From JAWPMT01 sp965267435 (GTDB lineage: Bacteria; Bacteroidota; Bacteroidia; Cytophagales; Cyclobacteriaceae), in contig OZ253960.1 in NCBI GenBank assembly GCA_965267435.1, forward strand, positions 1,116,001-1,180,000: 64,000 nucleotides of DNA, written 5' to 3'. The notes below the pieces were generated by a model. The model was not told the origin of the DNA. It searched no databases and was given only the letters and a program-made list of their open reading frames with translations. How positions within the stretch are numbered: the stretch's first letter is position 1; each line of letters begins with the position of its first letter. Of the stretch, positions 1 through 7,649 are shown in pieces. The position numbers and the translations under genes were made by a program.

Positions 1-148
1 ATTTCATAGTAGAGGGTGAGTCCTCAAAGATAAGTGTCTGTTGTAGCCGGACAAGATGAAGAATAGTTGTTCTGCCTTCAGGTATTTACGTTGCATGTGA
101 GTATATTTAGTGTTGATTCCAAAACAAAACAACCCAATTCCAATCAGC

Positions 149-724
149 ATGAGAGAGTTTACCATTCTCCAACACAACAGAAACAGCCTAATTAGATGGG
201 CGCTGATATTGTCGTCCGCAGTCATTATGTGGATAGTCAGCGACTATGTCTCTATTAACATGCTCACCGCGGTAACGCCGACGGCGATCGTGGCCCTGGC
301 AGCGCTCATTCATCATATCTATTACGAGGACTATACTGAGGTAGGCAGTTTTTGGTTCACAGAAGAAGGAGTGATCATCCAATGGGCAGGTGAGGATTCC
401 GAGGAACTGCTCGAACTTGGCGACCTGCGGCGCGTACTACTGAGTTATGCTGGTTTCTATGGTCAGGAGCACCCGACGGGTTCCCTCGGTTGGCAGACCG
501 CAACCAACCATGGAGACAACAACTACATACAGTTTGATACGGGCGATAAGCGAATGCGATTCTGCTTTTATGGAAACAACTCTGGCGACGTGGCGATTCT
601 GGATCGGTGGGCGGTTCACTACAAGCTTCAGAATGTCGAATTTGTCTCTACAGAATTCATACGATATCCCGGGTGGATACGTAACTGGTTTGAAAAGCCA
701 CTGCAGCCAATCCCTGTAAAATGA
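149..724 (+). CDS. Small membrane-anchored protein of unknown function
   Basis: This 191-residue protein begins at the ATG for MREFTILQHNR; an upstream ATG at 110 would add 13 residues with no support. Two closely spaced hydrophobic stretches (about residues 16-34 and 38-56) form a membrane hairpin. The soluble C-terminal part of about 130 residues reads like a PH-like or YcxB-like beta domain, with segments such as VGSFWFTEEGVIIQW and GDLRRVLLSYAGF. That layout, two TM segments followed by a small beta domain, is common in Bacteroidota hypothetical proteins, but I do not recognise the family. It stands alone and is convergent with the VOC gene. Confidence 0.7.
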   Translation: MREFTILQHNRNSLIRWALILSSAVIMWIVSDYVSINMLTAVTPTAIVALAALIHHIYYEDYTEVGSFWFTEEGVIIQWAGEDSEELLELGDLRRVLLSYAGFYGQEHPTGSLGWQTATNHGDNNYIQFDTGDKRMRFCFYGNNSGDVAILDRWAVHYKLQNVEFVSTEFIRYPGWIRNWFEKPLQPIPVK

Positions 725-761
725 CGCGACCCCACGAGCGAGCAATTGCCCCGAGATCCTT

Positions 762-1145
762 CTAGATCATCGGCGTTCCCCGCTTACAAAACTGAATGGC
801 AACACCCCAGGGATCACGCATCATCAGCAGGTGCGTGCCGTCATCGAAGTGGGTGTCGCTGACCAGGGACGCCCCCGCGGCTTCCAGACTTGCCTTCACG
901 CTATCAGGATCTTCGGCCACAAATGCCATGTGCACGATCAAGGGGTCCTGGTCCCGATAGGGGGGTACCGCGGCAGCCGGATTGTTGTACAACTCAATCA
1001 TGATCTGGCCACTATCATCAGCGAGAAAATGCATGAAGGGCGAATGGTTCTGGCTGCGCTTGACAGTCATGCCCAGGTGCTTCACGTACCAGTCGGTCAT
1101 GGCCACTGGATCGGGGACATTGAGTGCGAAGTGTTCGAGTTTCAT
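762..1145 (-). CDS. VOC (glyoxalase/bleomycin resistance) family protein
   Basis: This 127-residue single-domain protein starts at MKLEHFALNVPDPVAM; an ATG three codons upstream (1154) is also possible. The paired beta-alpha-beta-beta-beta modules of the vicinal oxygen chelate fold can be seen: LEHFALNV...DWYVKHLGM, then IMIELYNNP, then VHMAFVAEDPDSV and WGVAIQF near the end. Candidate metal ligands are His4 and the Glu in MIELYN. The usual last Glu is absent (IQFCKRG), so a classic glyoxalase I role is unlikely. The substrate cannot be told from sequence. The gene is monocistronic. Confidence 0.85.
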   Translation of the reverse strand: MKLEHFALNVPDPVAMTDWYVKHLGMTVKRSQNHSPFMHFLADDSGQIMIELYNNPAAAVPPYRDQDPLIVHMAFVAEDPDSVKASLEAAGASLVSDTHFDDGTHLLMMRDPWGVAIQFCKRGTPMI

Positions 1146-1337
1146 GGATCGCAAATTATAGAAAGTTGCCTACCCGAGTAACACCAATGCCCCGCTGATT
1201 CCCAGGAATTGAAGCGTTATCCACGAAGAAAATTCCATAAAAAATACCTCAAACTAGGTATTGCATTTTCTTGCGCCTACATCCATATTGCCCCCTGTGT
1301 GTCGCTTAGGGCACATTACCCTAACCAACTATCGTAC

Positions 1338-4300
1338 ATGAAAATACTATTTGACAAGAACAAAGAACTATTCGAAGGCAACGCCGACCTGGGTGTGGAG
1401 TTCAGCTCCGACATTGATGCCAATGTATGGGATACTCCCCTCGAGGACCTGGGCAAAATGCCCTACATCATCGGTCAGGGCAAGGTGCAAGTCTCGGCAC
1501 CCGAGCAGACCATAAAGTTTAAGGATGCACCCATCTCGTTCAGTGGCCAGGCGGGAGCCTTCCTGCGCGTAGGTGTATTCGACAGTGCCGACAGTGTCAT
1601 GGAAGATCTCGTGGAAACGGACAAACTGACGGTGAACCTGTGCACAGCTGAAGAGGGGGCCTGCTACATGCTCTTTTCTGTAGGCTATGAAGTGGCGGCC
1701 GAAGCAGAAGGCAAGTGGCTGTTTACGGGAGGTTCGATTTCCGCCGGTGTCGATGGTGATTTGAAACAACGCCTGGCGGTTGTAAAGACCGTGAGCAAGG
1801 ACACGGCGTTCAAAGATGCCATTAAGGCCACTATCTCCGAACTCCGTCTACCCATCATGATTGACGCTACTACCGACATGGATCCGGGCACCTTTCTGGT
1901 AACCGAATCAGCTGGGTCCATTGCTGGGAAGTTTGGAGCACAGGTGGGCTACGACTTCAACTGGATCGTCGATTCCACTATTCCTGAGTTGGAGGGATCC
2001 GTCGGGATCAAGGCGAAACTTGGAGCAGCGCTGGGTTTTGGTTTCGAAGATGCTGGAAATTACGCCCTGACGCTGTGCCGGAAGGATGGCGGGGACCGAC
2101 TGGACCTGAAGCTTTACAAGCTCAAGAAGAAGGGCCACAATTTTGCCATGAGTCTGGCGGGTTCACTGCAGGGGGATCTGGACGAAGACCTGGAAGCAAC
2201 GACGGTCAGCGACATTACCAAGGCTGTTCTCGGCGCACATTACGACCAGGTGCTCGAGGTATTTACCAAAATCAAGGACTTATCCGATCTGGACAATCTG
2301 AAGGAAGAACTGGGTGGACTCACGGATGATATTCTGATTGGGTTGATGAACACTTCTGGTGCCCAGGCATTAGATCAGGCCCGCCTCAAGTTGATAGGTT
2401 TGCTCGAAGACTGGGAGCAACTCGGGGACGAGGCGGGCGCCACCATTTGGAAATTATTGGACGATCAGCTGGAAAGACAAGTAGACGTTGACCTGGATCA
2501 ACTCCGCGAGGATATCACTTTGATTGGCAGCGAAGACCAGAAAGCTGTCCAAGAATTTCTGGAGGAGAAGCTTAGCAAGGTGGGTTATCAAAATACACCC
2601 TTCGGTAAGTTGCTCAATTCGATACTGCCTACGGAGGATTTGATAAGGGCCGTTACCGATTCGGAGTTATTCAAAGATCTACAAGAAGAAGCCCAAGCTG
2701 TTGGGGAATTCCTGAAAGTAGAGAATCACATCGCCGACTTCCACGGGAAGCTCTCGGAAGCACTGCACCTGTCCCAAATCAAGAAGGCCATTGAGGACAA
2801 TACACCGGAAAACGTCAGTGAACTGATCAAGTATAGAATCATGGACATGGTCTTTAAGGAAGGCAGTACCCAGATGGAGATGCTTGAGCAAATACAGGAA
2901 TTTATCGAATTGATGGAAACCAAGGCCACGGACATCGTGGAAAAGACCAAAGAAGCCCTGCAAAAGGAATACGGAGCATCCCTTGCCTACACATTCCAAA
3001 AAACTCGCGAGCGCACAGCATTGATCGATGCCAGCTTTACCCTGGGGGATGCGGAGGTGGATGGCATTTTCAAGAAAGTCCTGCGTGGCCATTTCAACGA
3101 GGTGTTAACGACAGACCTTGGTGACAAGATTGTACTCCACCAGGGAACACTGACGCACAGCATCAACAGCCAGAAGACTGTAGCCCTAAGTCTTCCTTAC
3201 ATGAAGCGCGACATGGTCCATATCAACAATTCCATGGCTACGGGCAAGTTCATCCAGGAAGCAGATGGGCGGCTGATGATGTATGAGCTCCAGGCCGAAG
3301 ATGAGATCATGCGCAACCGCCGAATGAGTCAAGCGATGGTAGAAGGCTACTACCGCCGCAAGAAGAAGGGCATGACTGCGAAAGAAGTCGGCAGGTCATT
3401 GGATTTTTCCTACACCTTCCGCATCGCGCGGGAGAGCATCAGGGTCCGGAATGTAGAGCAGGTGGCAGAGCCCTTTTTGCGTAAGTTCCTCTTCACCGAG
3501 GATGGTGTGGACGAATTTAATGTCGACGCATGGCTTGCTGACATGGAAGCAAAAGCCGCTGCCGAAAGTCCAGGCAACGACAGGTTTGGCAAAACGCTGG
3601 TGGGCTTGGAAGTGCGCGTGCCCTCGGAGATCGGCTCAGCATGGTTCAGGGCAAATGCCAATGCCTTGGACCAGAGTTACGTGGATGTGGCGGTAGCCAT
3701 TCAGCAGCAATTGCGCGAAGTACTACCATTCTACTACTTTCAGCAGGAAGAAGCATTCGACCTTGGACATGGCGGGAACAGCAGGTACTACCAGATGTTT
3801 GCCCTGCTGCTGTATATGTCGATTGCGCCCAGCAAGAAGCTGACGTTTAAGAAGAAAAAGGAATTGAAGTACCATTGGAGTTGGTTGATACCTGGTACAC
3901 GTCAGAAGGCGGTGATGGACAAAGCAACACAGAGAAACCTCGCCATACATATTGGCCAGATGCGTACGAGGTTGCTCCAGGAGCGGGATCCCGCGCTGCG
4001 CGCTTTGGCCAGCAATTTCGACATTGGCAAGAACGAGTTCGCACAGATACTGGAAGATGGCTGCCAGAAGTCTACCATCTACTACTTGATGAATGATGTA
4101 TTCAATGCGGAGTATCAGATCATCAAAGGCGTCATCAATGCAGGCACTTCGCTTGCAGAGGCTGTGGGTGCGGCGGGGAAAGACGATGTGGACAGGACCC
4201 TGACGGCGCTAGCAGAGTTTGGCCGTACCTTGACGCAGACCCTGAACAGTGAGACGGCATTTCCTGTATTGGGAAAGAAGGACTACACCCGTTTTCTCAG

Positions 4301-4487
4301 TGCGGATATTTTCTCTACGGTCGCTCGGACATTGGATCCGACCATTGGCAAAAATACCCAGGCGGTATTCGAGCTCATGGTGCTGAAGGAGGATAGTACG
4401 TTTGACTTGAATAGCTACAAGGAGGACGGAAAAGTGCCGGATGCCAAAGACATGATCGTCAGTACGCGTATTCAGGACCTGACATAA
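1338..4487 (+). CDS. Large protein of unknown function, about 1050 residues
   Basis: No domain is recognised. I chose the ATG at 1338 (MKILFDKNKELFEGNADLG). The frame stays open upstream to a TTG at 1209, which would add a basic stretch and a weak hydrophobic stretch of 43 residues. Residues of about 1-270 are rich in glycine and alternating beta-type segments (for example AGSIAGKFGAQVGYDF and GSVGIKAKLGAALGFGF). Residues of about 290-610 are acidic, helical and coiled-coil-like with many Glu/Lys/Leu heptads. The rest is mixed, with a lysine-rich patch (KKLTFKKKKELKYHW). Nothing resembles a catalytic motif, and no clear signal peptide follows the ATG. The gene is monocistronic and is followed by a good terminator, so it is very likely a real, independently expressed gene. 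Confidence 0.85.
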   Translation: MKILFDKNKELFEGNADLGVEFSSDIDANVWDTPLEDLGKMPYIIGQGKVQVSAPEQTIKFKDAPISFSGQAGAFLRVGVFDSADSVMEDLVETDKLTVNLCTAEEGACYMLFSVGYEVAAEAEGKWLFTGGSISAGVDGDLKQRLAVVKTVSKDTAFKDAIKATISELRLPIMIDATTDMDPGTFLVTESAGSIAGKFGAQVGYDFNWIVDSTIPELEGSVGIKAKLGAALGFGFEDAGNYALTLCRKDGGDRLDLKLYKLKKKGHNFAMSLAGSLQGDLDEDLEATTVSDITKAVLGAHYDQVLEVFTKIKDLSDLDNLKEELGGLTDDILIGLMNTSGAQALDQARLKLIGLLEDWEQLGDEAGATIWKLLDDQLERQVDVDLDQLREDITLIGSEDQKAVQEFLEEKLSKVGYQNTPFGKLLNSILPTEDLIRAVTDSELFKDLQEEAQAVGEFLKVENHIADFHGKLSEALHLSQIKKAIEDNTPENVSELIKYRIMDMVFKEGSTQMEMLEQIQEFIELMETKATDIVEKTKEALQKEYGASLAYTFQKTRERTALIDASFTLGDAEVDGIFKKVLRGHFNEVLTTDLGDKIVLHQGTLTHSINSQKTVALSLPYMKRDMVHINNSMATGKFIQEADGRLMMYELQAEDEIMRNRRMSQAMVEGYYRRKKKGMTAKEVGRSLDFSYTFRIARESIRVRNVEQVAEPFLRKFLFTEDGVDEFNVDAWLADMEAKAAAESPGNDRFGKTLVGLEVRVPSEIGSAWFRANANALDQSYVDVAVAIQQQLREVLPFYYFQQEEAFDLGHGGNSRYYQMFALLLYMSIAPSKKLTFKKKKELKYHWSWLIPGTRQKAVMDKATQRNLAIHIGQMRTRLLQERDPALRALASNFDIGKNEFAQILEDGCQKSTIYYLMNDVFNAEYQIIKGVINAGTSLAEAVGAAGKDDVDRTLTALAEFGRTLTQTLNSETAFPVLGKKDYTRFLSADIFSTVARTLDPTIGKNTQAVFELMVLKEDSTFDLNSYKEDGKVPDAKDMIVSTRIQDLT

Positions 4488-4506
4488 TCCATTCGCAACA
4501 CTTTGG

Positions 4507-4541
4507 ACGGTCGGTAGCTCCTTAGGTGCCGGCCGTTTTTT
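4507..4541 (+). terminator. Rho-independent terminator of the 1050-residue protein gene
   Basis: A 10-bp stem (4507-4516 with 4527-4536, including two G-T wobbles) with a 10-nt loop is followed by a run of six T starting at 4536. It lies 20 bp after the stop codon. Confidence 0.85.
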
Positions 4542-4551
4542 GTTGGCCTAA

Positions 4552-5331
4552 TTAATACAAGTAGATGGCGTAGAAGACGAGGGTAGAGGAAGCGGCAGTT
4601 AGAATATGCCAAAATCCGTGACCCCAGCGAGGTAGCGGAAATTTACGGGCCTTGTCCAGGTTCCAAATAAGAAAGGCGACACCAAAGCAGAGCAGCGATC
4701 CGACCAGAAACCAGCCCGAAGGATTCCATTGTCCGGAAAGGCCAGCGCCCAGGAAGGAGAACAGGTAAATCACTGTTAGCATGATCGCCACTTTTATCTG
4801 CATGTTGCCATTGTACTTGAATCGCAGGAGCCAACCAGCGAGGACCGCTCCAGCGAAGGAGATAAGGGCCTGTATCCATCCCGCCATTTCCGTAAAGCGC
4901 AAAATGCCCAGCAATCCCAGGCACGTAAATACCCCGTAGATCCCGGCTACATCCAACTTTCCAGCCCACCGCGTCGAGGTAGCATGATACAGCGATGAAC
5001 CTACACATAGGAAACTCATCAGCAAGCAAAAGACAAGCGCTTGGGCAGTGGCCAAGTGGAAGATGGTAAGTGCTCCACCGGCTGCATAGGCGAGATTAGA
5101 ATAGGTATTGACGGGCTGTTGCGGAATGTACTGCAACCCCTGCTCACAAGCATGAAACTCGGACTCGTGCCAGCCGCCGGCACAAGGTCTGTATTCACCG
5201 ATATTGGTGGGATCCAAACGCCTGAAGGTGATAATCAGTCCCAGCAACATGATCACCGTGAACCCTGCAGTGTATGCGAATGGCAGTAGGAGCGTGGTGC
5301 CCAAAGCAGGGTCAAAAGCTAGTATTTCCAT
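4552..5331 (-). CDS. CREST-superfamily membrane hydrolase (alkaline ceramidase-like)
   Basis: This 259-residue polytopic membrane protein has about seven hydrophobic segments. It shows the signature residues of the CREST group (alkaline ceramidase, PAQR, Per1): Ser112/Ser113 and His116 in SSLYHATS, Asp127 in KLDVAG, and His238/His242 in GHGFWH near the C terminus. An EFHACEQG...NTYSNLAY segment precedes the core, as in ceramidases. Members are metal-dependent amide hydrolases or receptors. A lipid amidase role (for example on sphingolipids or aminolipids, which many Bacteroidota make) is inferred. It is convergent with the upstream large gene and probably monocistronic. Confidence 0.8.
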   Translation of the reverse strand: MEILAFDPALGTTLLLPFAYTAGFTVIMLLGLIITFRRLDPTNIGEYRPCAGGWHESEFHACEQGLQYIPQQPVNTYSNLAYAAGGALTIFHLATAQALVFCLLMSFLCVGSSLYHATSTRWAGKLDVAGIYGVFTCLGLLGILRFTEMAGWIQALISFAGAVLAGWLLRFKYNGNMQIKVAIMLTVIYLFSFLGAGLSGQWNPSGWFLVGSLLCFGVAFLIWNLDKARKFPLPRWGHGFWHILTAASSTLVFYAIYLY

Positions 5332-5356
5332 ATTGATGAACGCAGCCCGGTAGATG

Positions 5357-6292
5357 CTAGCCCAGTTCCTGCCAAACTTTTTCTATCAGCGCCTTTGTCG
5401 CCAGGATGCCTTCATGCTCTCCGATTTGAGTCCCTTCATACTCAATCCCGATGTACCCATCGTACCCAAAGTCCTTCACGATCTTCAGAAACCGCCGGTA
5501 GTCCAGATACGTTTGGTTTCCCTCGTCGTCAAAGTTGTAGGACTTGGCACTGACGCCCTTCGCGTATGGGATGAAAGCGCTGACTCCTTCGTACGGATCC
5601 TGCAGTAGGTCGCAGTCTTCATCTTGGGTGCTTCCCCATTTTCGACTCATGCACCAGTTCCCAAAGTCTGGCAAAGTCCCCAGGTAGGGGTTGTCTACCT
5701 CTTTGATGACATCCACGATGAGCCGAGCATTGGAGCTGTATAGTCCGTGGTTTTCGATGAGGATATTGATCTCTTCTTTGGCAGCATACTCTACCAGCCG
5801 GCCTAGGCCGTCCACCAGCGCGGAGGAAAAATCCTCTTTGCTTCCCAGTCCGAAGGCATTCACCCGGATGGAGTGACAGCCCAGCGTCTTGGCATTGTCG
5901 ACCCAGGGGTAGTGATTTTCCGCTGCCTTCAGTCGCGCATTGTCGGATGGGTCCCCCAGCTCCCCTTCATCATCTACCATGATGAGCAGGTCCGTTACGC
6001 CCTCGTCGGATGATCTTTTGGCCATGTCCCTCCAAAATGCCCGGTCGCTCTTCTTGCCGGGGTACAAGCCGGCGACATGCTCGATGGCATCGATCCCATA
6101 GGTTTGTTTGGCAATGGCTGGAAAGTTCTCGGCTTTCAGCTCACCGGCACGGATGGTCCGATTGATAGACCACTGGGCAAGAGATATTTTAGGGGGGGTA
6201 CCTTGTAGCATATTGGCGAAGATCTGGGACGGAAGTGCGAAGGCAGCCATAGTACCTCCTGCCTGCTTGAGGAACGAACGACGATTGGTCAT
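5357..6292 (-). CDS. Exported sugar phosphate isomerase/epimerase-like TIM-barrel protein
   Basis: The 311-residue protein opens with a Tat-type leader (MTNRRSFLKQAGGTMAAFALP), so it is probably exported folded. The body is an AP-endonuclease-2/xylose-isomerase-like TIM barrel. Metal-site candidates are the Glu of ILIENHG, the Asp of LPDFGNW and the Glu of GIEYEGTQ near the C terminus. Proteins of this type act as sugar isomerases, epimerases or 3-keto-glycoside lyases, and the exact substrate is not visible. It lies just downstream of the CREST gene's start and may be transcribed with it. Confidence 0.85.
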   Translation of the reverse strand: MTNRRSFLKQAGGTMAAFALPSQIFANMLQGTPPKISLAQWSINRTIRAGELKAENFPAIAKQTYGIDAIEHVAGLYPGKKSDRAFWRDMAKRSSDEGVTDLLIMVDDEGELGDPSDNARLKAAENHYPWVDNAKTLGCHSIRVNAFGLGSKEDFSSALVDGLGRLVEYAAKEEINILIENHGLYSSNARLIVDVIKEVDNPYLGTLPDFGNWCMSRKWGSTQDEDCDLLQDPYEGVSAFIPYAKGVSAKSYNFDDEGNQTYLDYRRFLKIVKDFGYDGYIGIEYEGTQIGEHEGILATKALIEKVWQELG

Positions 6293-6349
6293 GGGTATTG
6301 GTTTGGATGGCTACGAAGGTAACCATTATTGGGTCAGTGGGCCGGGTGT

Positions 6350-6982
6350 CTAAAGCCAGTTCAGGTTGATATTTCGAATACCCAAGTCCCTGATCCTCGC
6401 TCTTAGCTTGGGAAGATCCACACGCTGACTGGGGATCTTCGTTTCATGCGTTTCGACGAGAATCTTGTCTACCTTCTCATGCTGCCCTTCATCGATCAGT
6501 TTGTTGAGCACGTCGATCTCCGCACCTTCGATATCAATCTTCAACACCTTCACTGGGCTATCCAGGTCCTTGATGAACTGTGCCAGGTCCACCAGATCGA
6601 CTTCCACGAAGTTGTCAGTATTTACATTTTCCTTCTCCTGGATAAGAGAAGACCCAACCGACCAGGGAGAGCTACCTCCGTGAAACTCCGAGTGGAAAAA
6701 GAGCTTCATTTTGCTGTCTTCCGACCATACCCCTTTGTTGATGCATTCGACATCGGGATTGTCAGCAAACTTCTCGCTCAACACCTTGTACGCATTCGGA
6801 TCCGGCTCAAAAGAATACACACGGGCGCCGCGAGACGCGAAGTATCCGGTGACTACACCCACATTAGCCCCGCAGTCAATGACTATATCGCCCTTCTTGA
6901 TACGAGGTAGTATGGGGATCAGCTGGATGTAGCTGAGGACGTTGATGACGAAGTTTTTGAAGTTCCTGATCTGGTCTTTCAT
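6350..6982 (-). CDS. FkbM family SAM-dependent methyltransferase
   Basis: This 210-residue class I methyltransferase has SAM motif I at VIDCGANVGVVTGYFA, motif II acidic residue in VYSFEPDP, and a KIDIEGAEIDVL segment that is diagnostic of the FkbM family. FkbM proteins usually O-methylate sugars or polyketides and are common in surface polysaccharide clusters. The adjacent GtrA gene, 8 bp upstream on the same strand, supports a role in glycan or glycolipid modification. That role is inferred from context. Confidence 0.88.
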   Translation of the reverse strand: MKDQIRNFKNFVINVLSYIQLIPILPRIKKGDIVIDCGANVGVVTGYFASRGARVYSFEPDPNAYKVLSEKFADNPDVECINKGVWSEDSKMKLFFHSEFHGGSSPWSVGSSLIQEKENVNTDNFVEVDLVDLAQFIKDLDSPVKVLKIDIEGAEIDVLNKLIDEGQHEKVDKILVETHETKIPSQRVDLPKLRARIRDLGIRNINLNWL

Positions 6983-6990
6983 TGGATCGC

Positions 6991-7395
6991 TTACCGTCGC
7001 TCGAAGGCGTATCTTTTAGTGTAGAAATTGTAGAAGAAGATCGTACCCGTCACGATCACCTTCGTCAGGTATTGGTGTTTGTACCAAAATTCAAATCTAT
7101 TCAATCCGGCGATCATGGCCGTGCTTAGCAAAAGGCCAATGATAGAGAAGACCATAGACATGATGAAGGTGCTGCTCAAGCGGCCCTTGATGGTGAATAC
7201 AAAGCGCTTTTGAAGGATGAAGTTCACCACCATCAATACCGAATACGAGATCACGTTGCTAACTACCGGCGAGAAGAAAAAATAGAAGAGAAAGAGGTAG
7301 AAGACATAGTCCAGGGCAGTTACCACAGCCGAGGTCATGGCAAATTTCACCTTGGGAAAAACAAACTCACGCATTCTGGGAAGCAGTCGACGCAT
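6991..7395 (-). CDS. GtrA family membrane protein
   Basis: This 134-residue protein has four predicted membrane segments, and the GtrA fold pattern begins with KFAMTSAVVTALDYVFYLFLFYF. GtrA-like proteins are thought to flip lipid-linked sugars or support glycosyl transfer. No GtrB-type glycosyltransferase is in the window. It is the first gene of a probable two-gene operon with the FkbM methyltransferase. An internal ATG seven codons in (MREFVFPKVKF) is an alternative start. Confidence 0.85.
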   Translation of the reverse strand: MRRLLPRMREFVFPKVKFAMTSAVVTALDYVFYLFLFYFFFSPVVSNVISYSVLMVVNFILQKRFVFTIKGRLSSTFIMSMVFSIIGLLLSTAMIAGLNRFEFWYKHQYLTKVIVTGTIFFYNFYTKRYAFERR

Positions 7396-7649
7396 ATGCA
7401 GGTCATGGAGGCCGTCGTGGCCGTTTCGCCTTTGAGGGCACGAAATTACGTCAATCCCACGAGGAAAACCGAGTCCATGTCAGTGTGCTCTTAGTGCTCT
7501 CGAAGAAAGTACCAACATCCGGTCGCTCCCCAAACAACAGAAAGGTCAATGGTGATCCCGATTTCAATCGGTTGGGATTGCCTGCCAGACTTCACATTCT
7601 CCGACTGCAGGAGCGCTTCCAAAAATTGAATAAGTAGTAGGTTTGGCCC

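Noticed and set aside
1209..1337. TTG-started extension of the 1050-residue protein
   Set aside because: It needs a rare start codon and gives only a weak hydrophobic stretch. The ATG at 1338 is preferred, although the extension is not fully excluded.
7560..7590. Small CCGATT/AATCGG hairpin upstream of the kinase-aminotransferase gene
   Set aside because: The stem is 6 bp with a 2-nt loop and has no T-run, so it is too weak to support a function.
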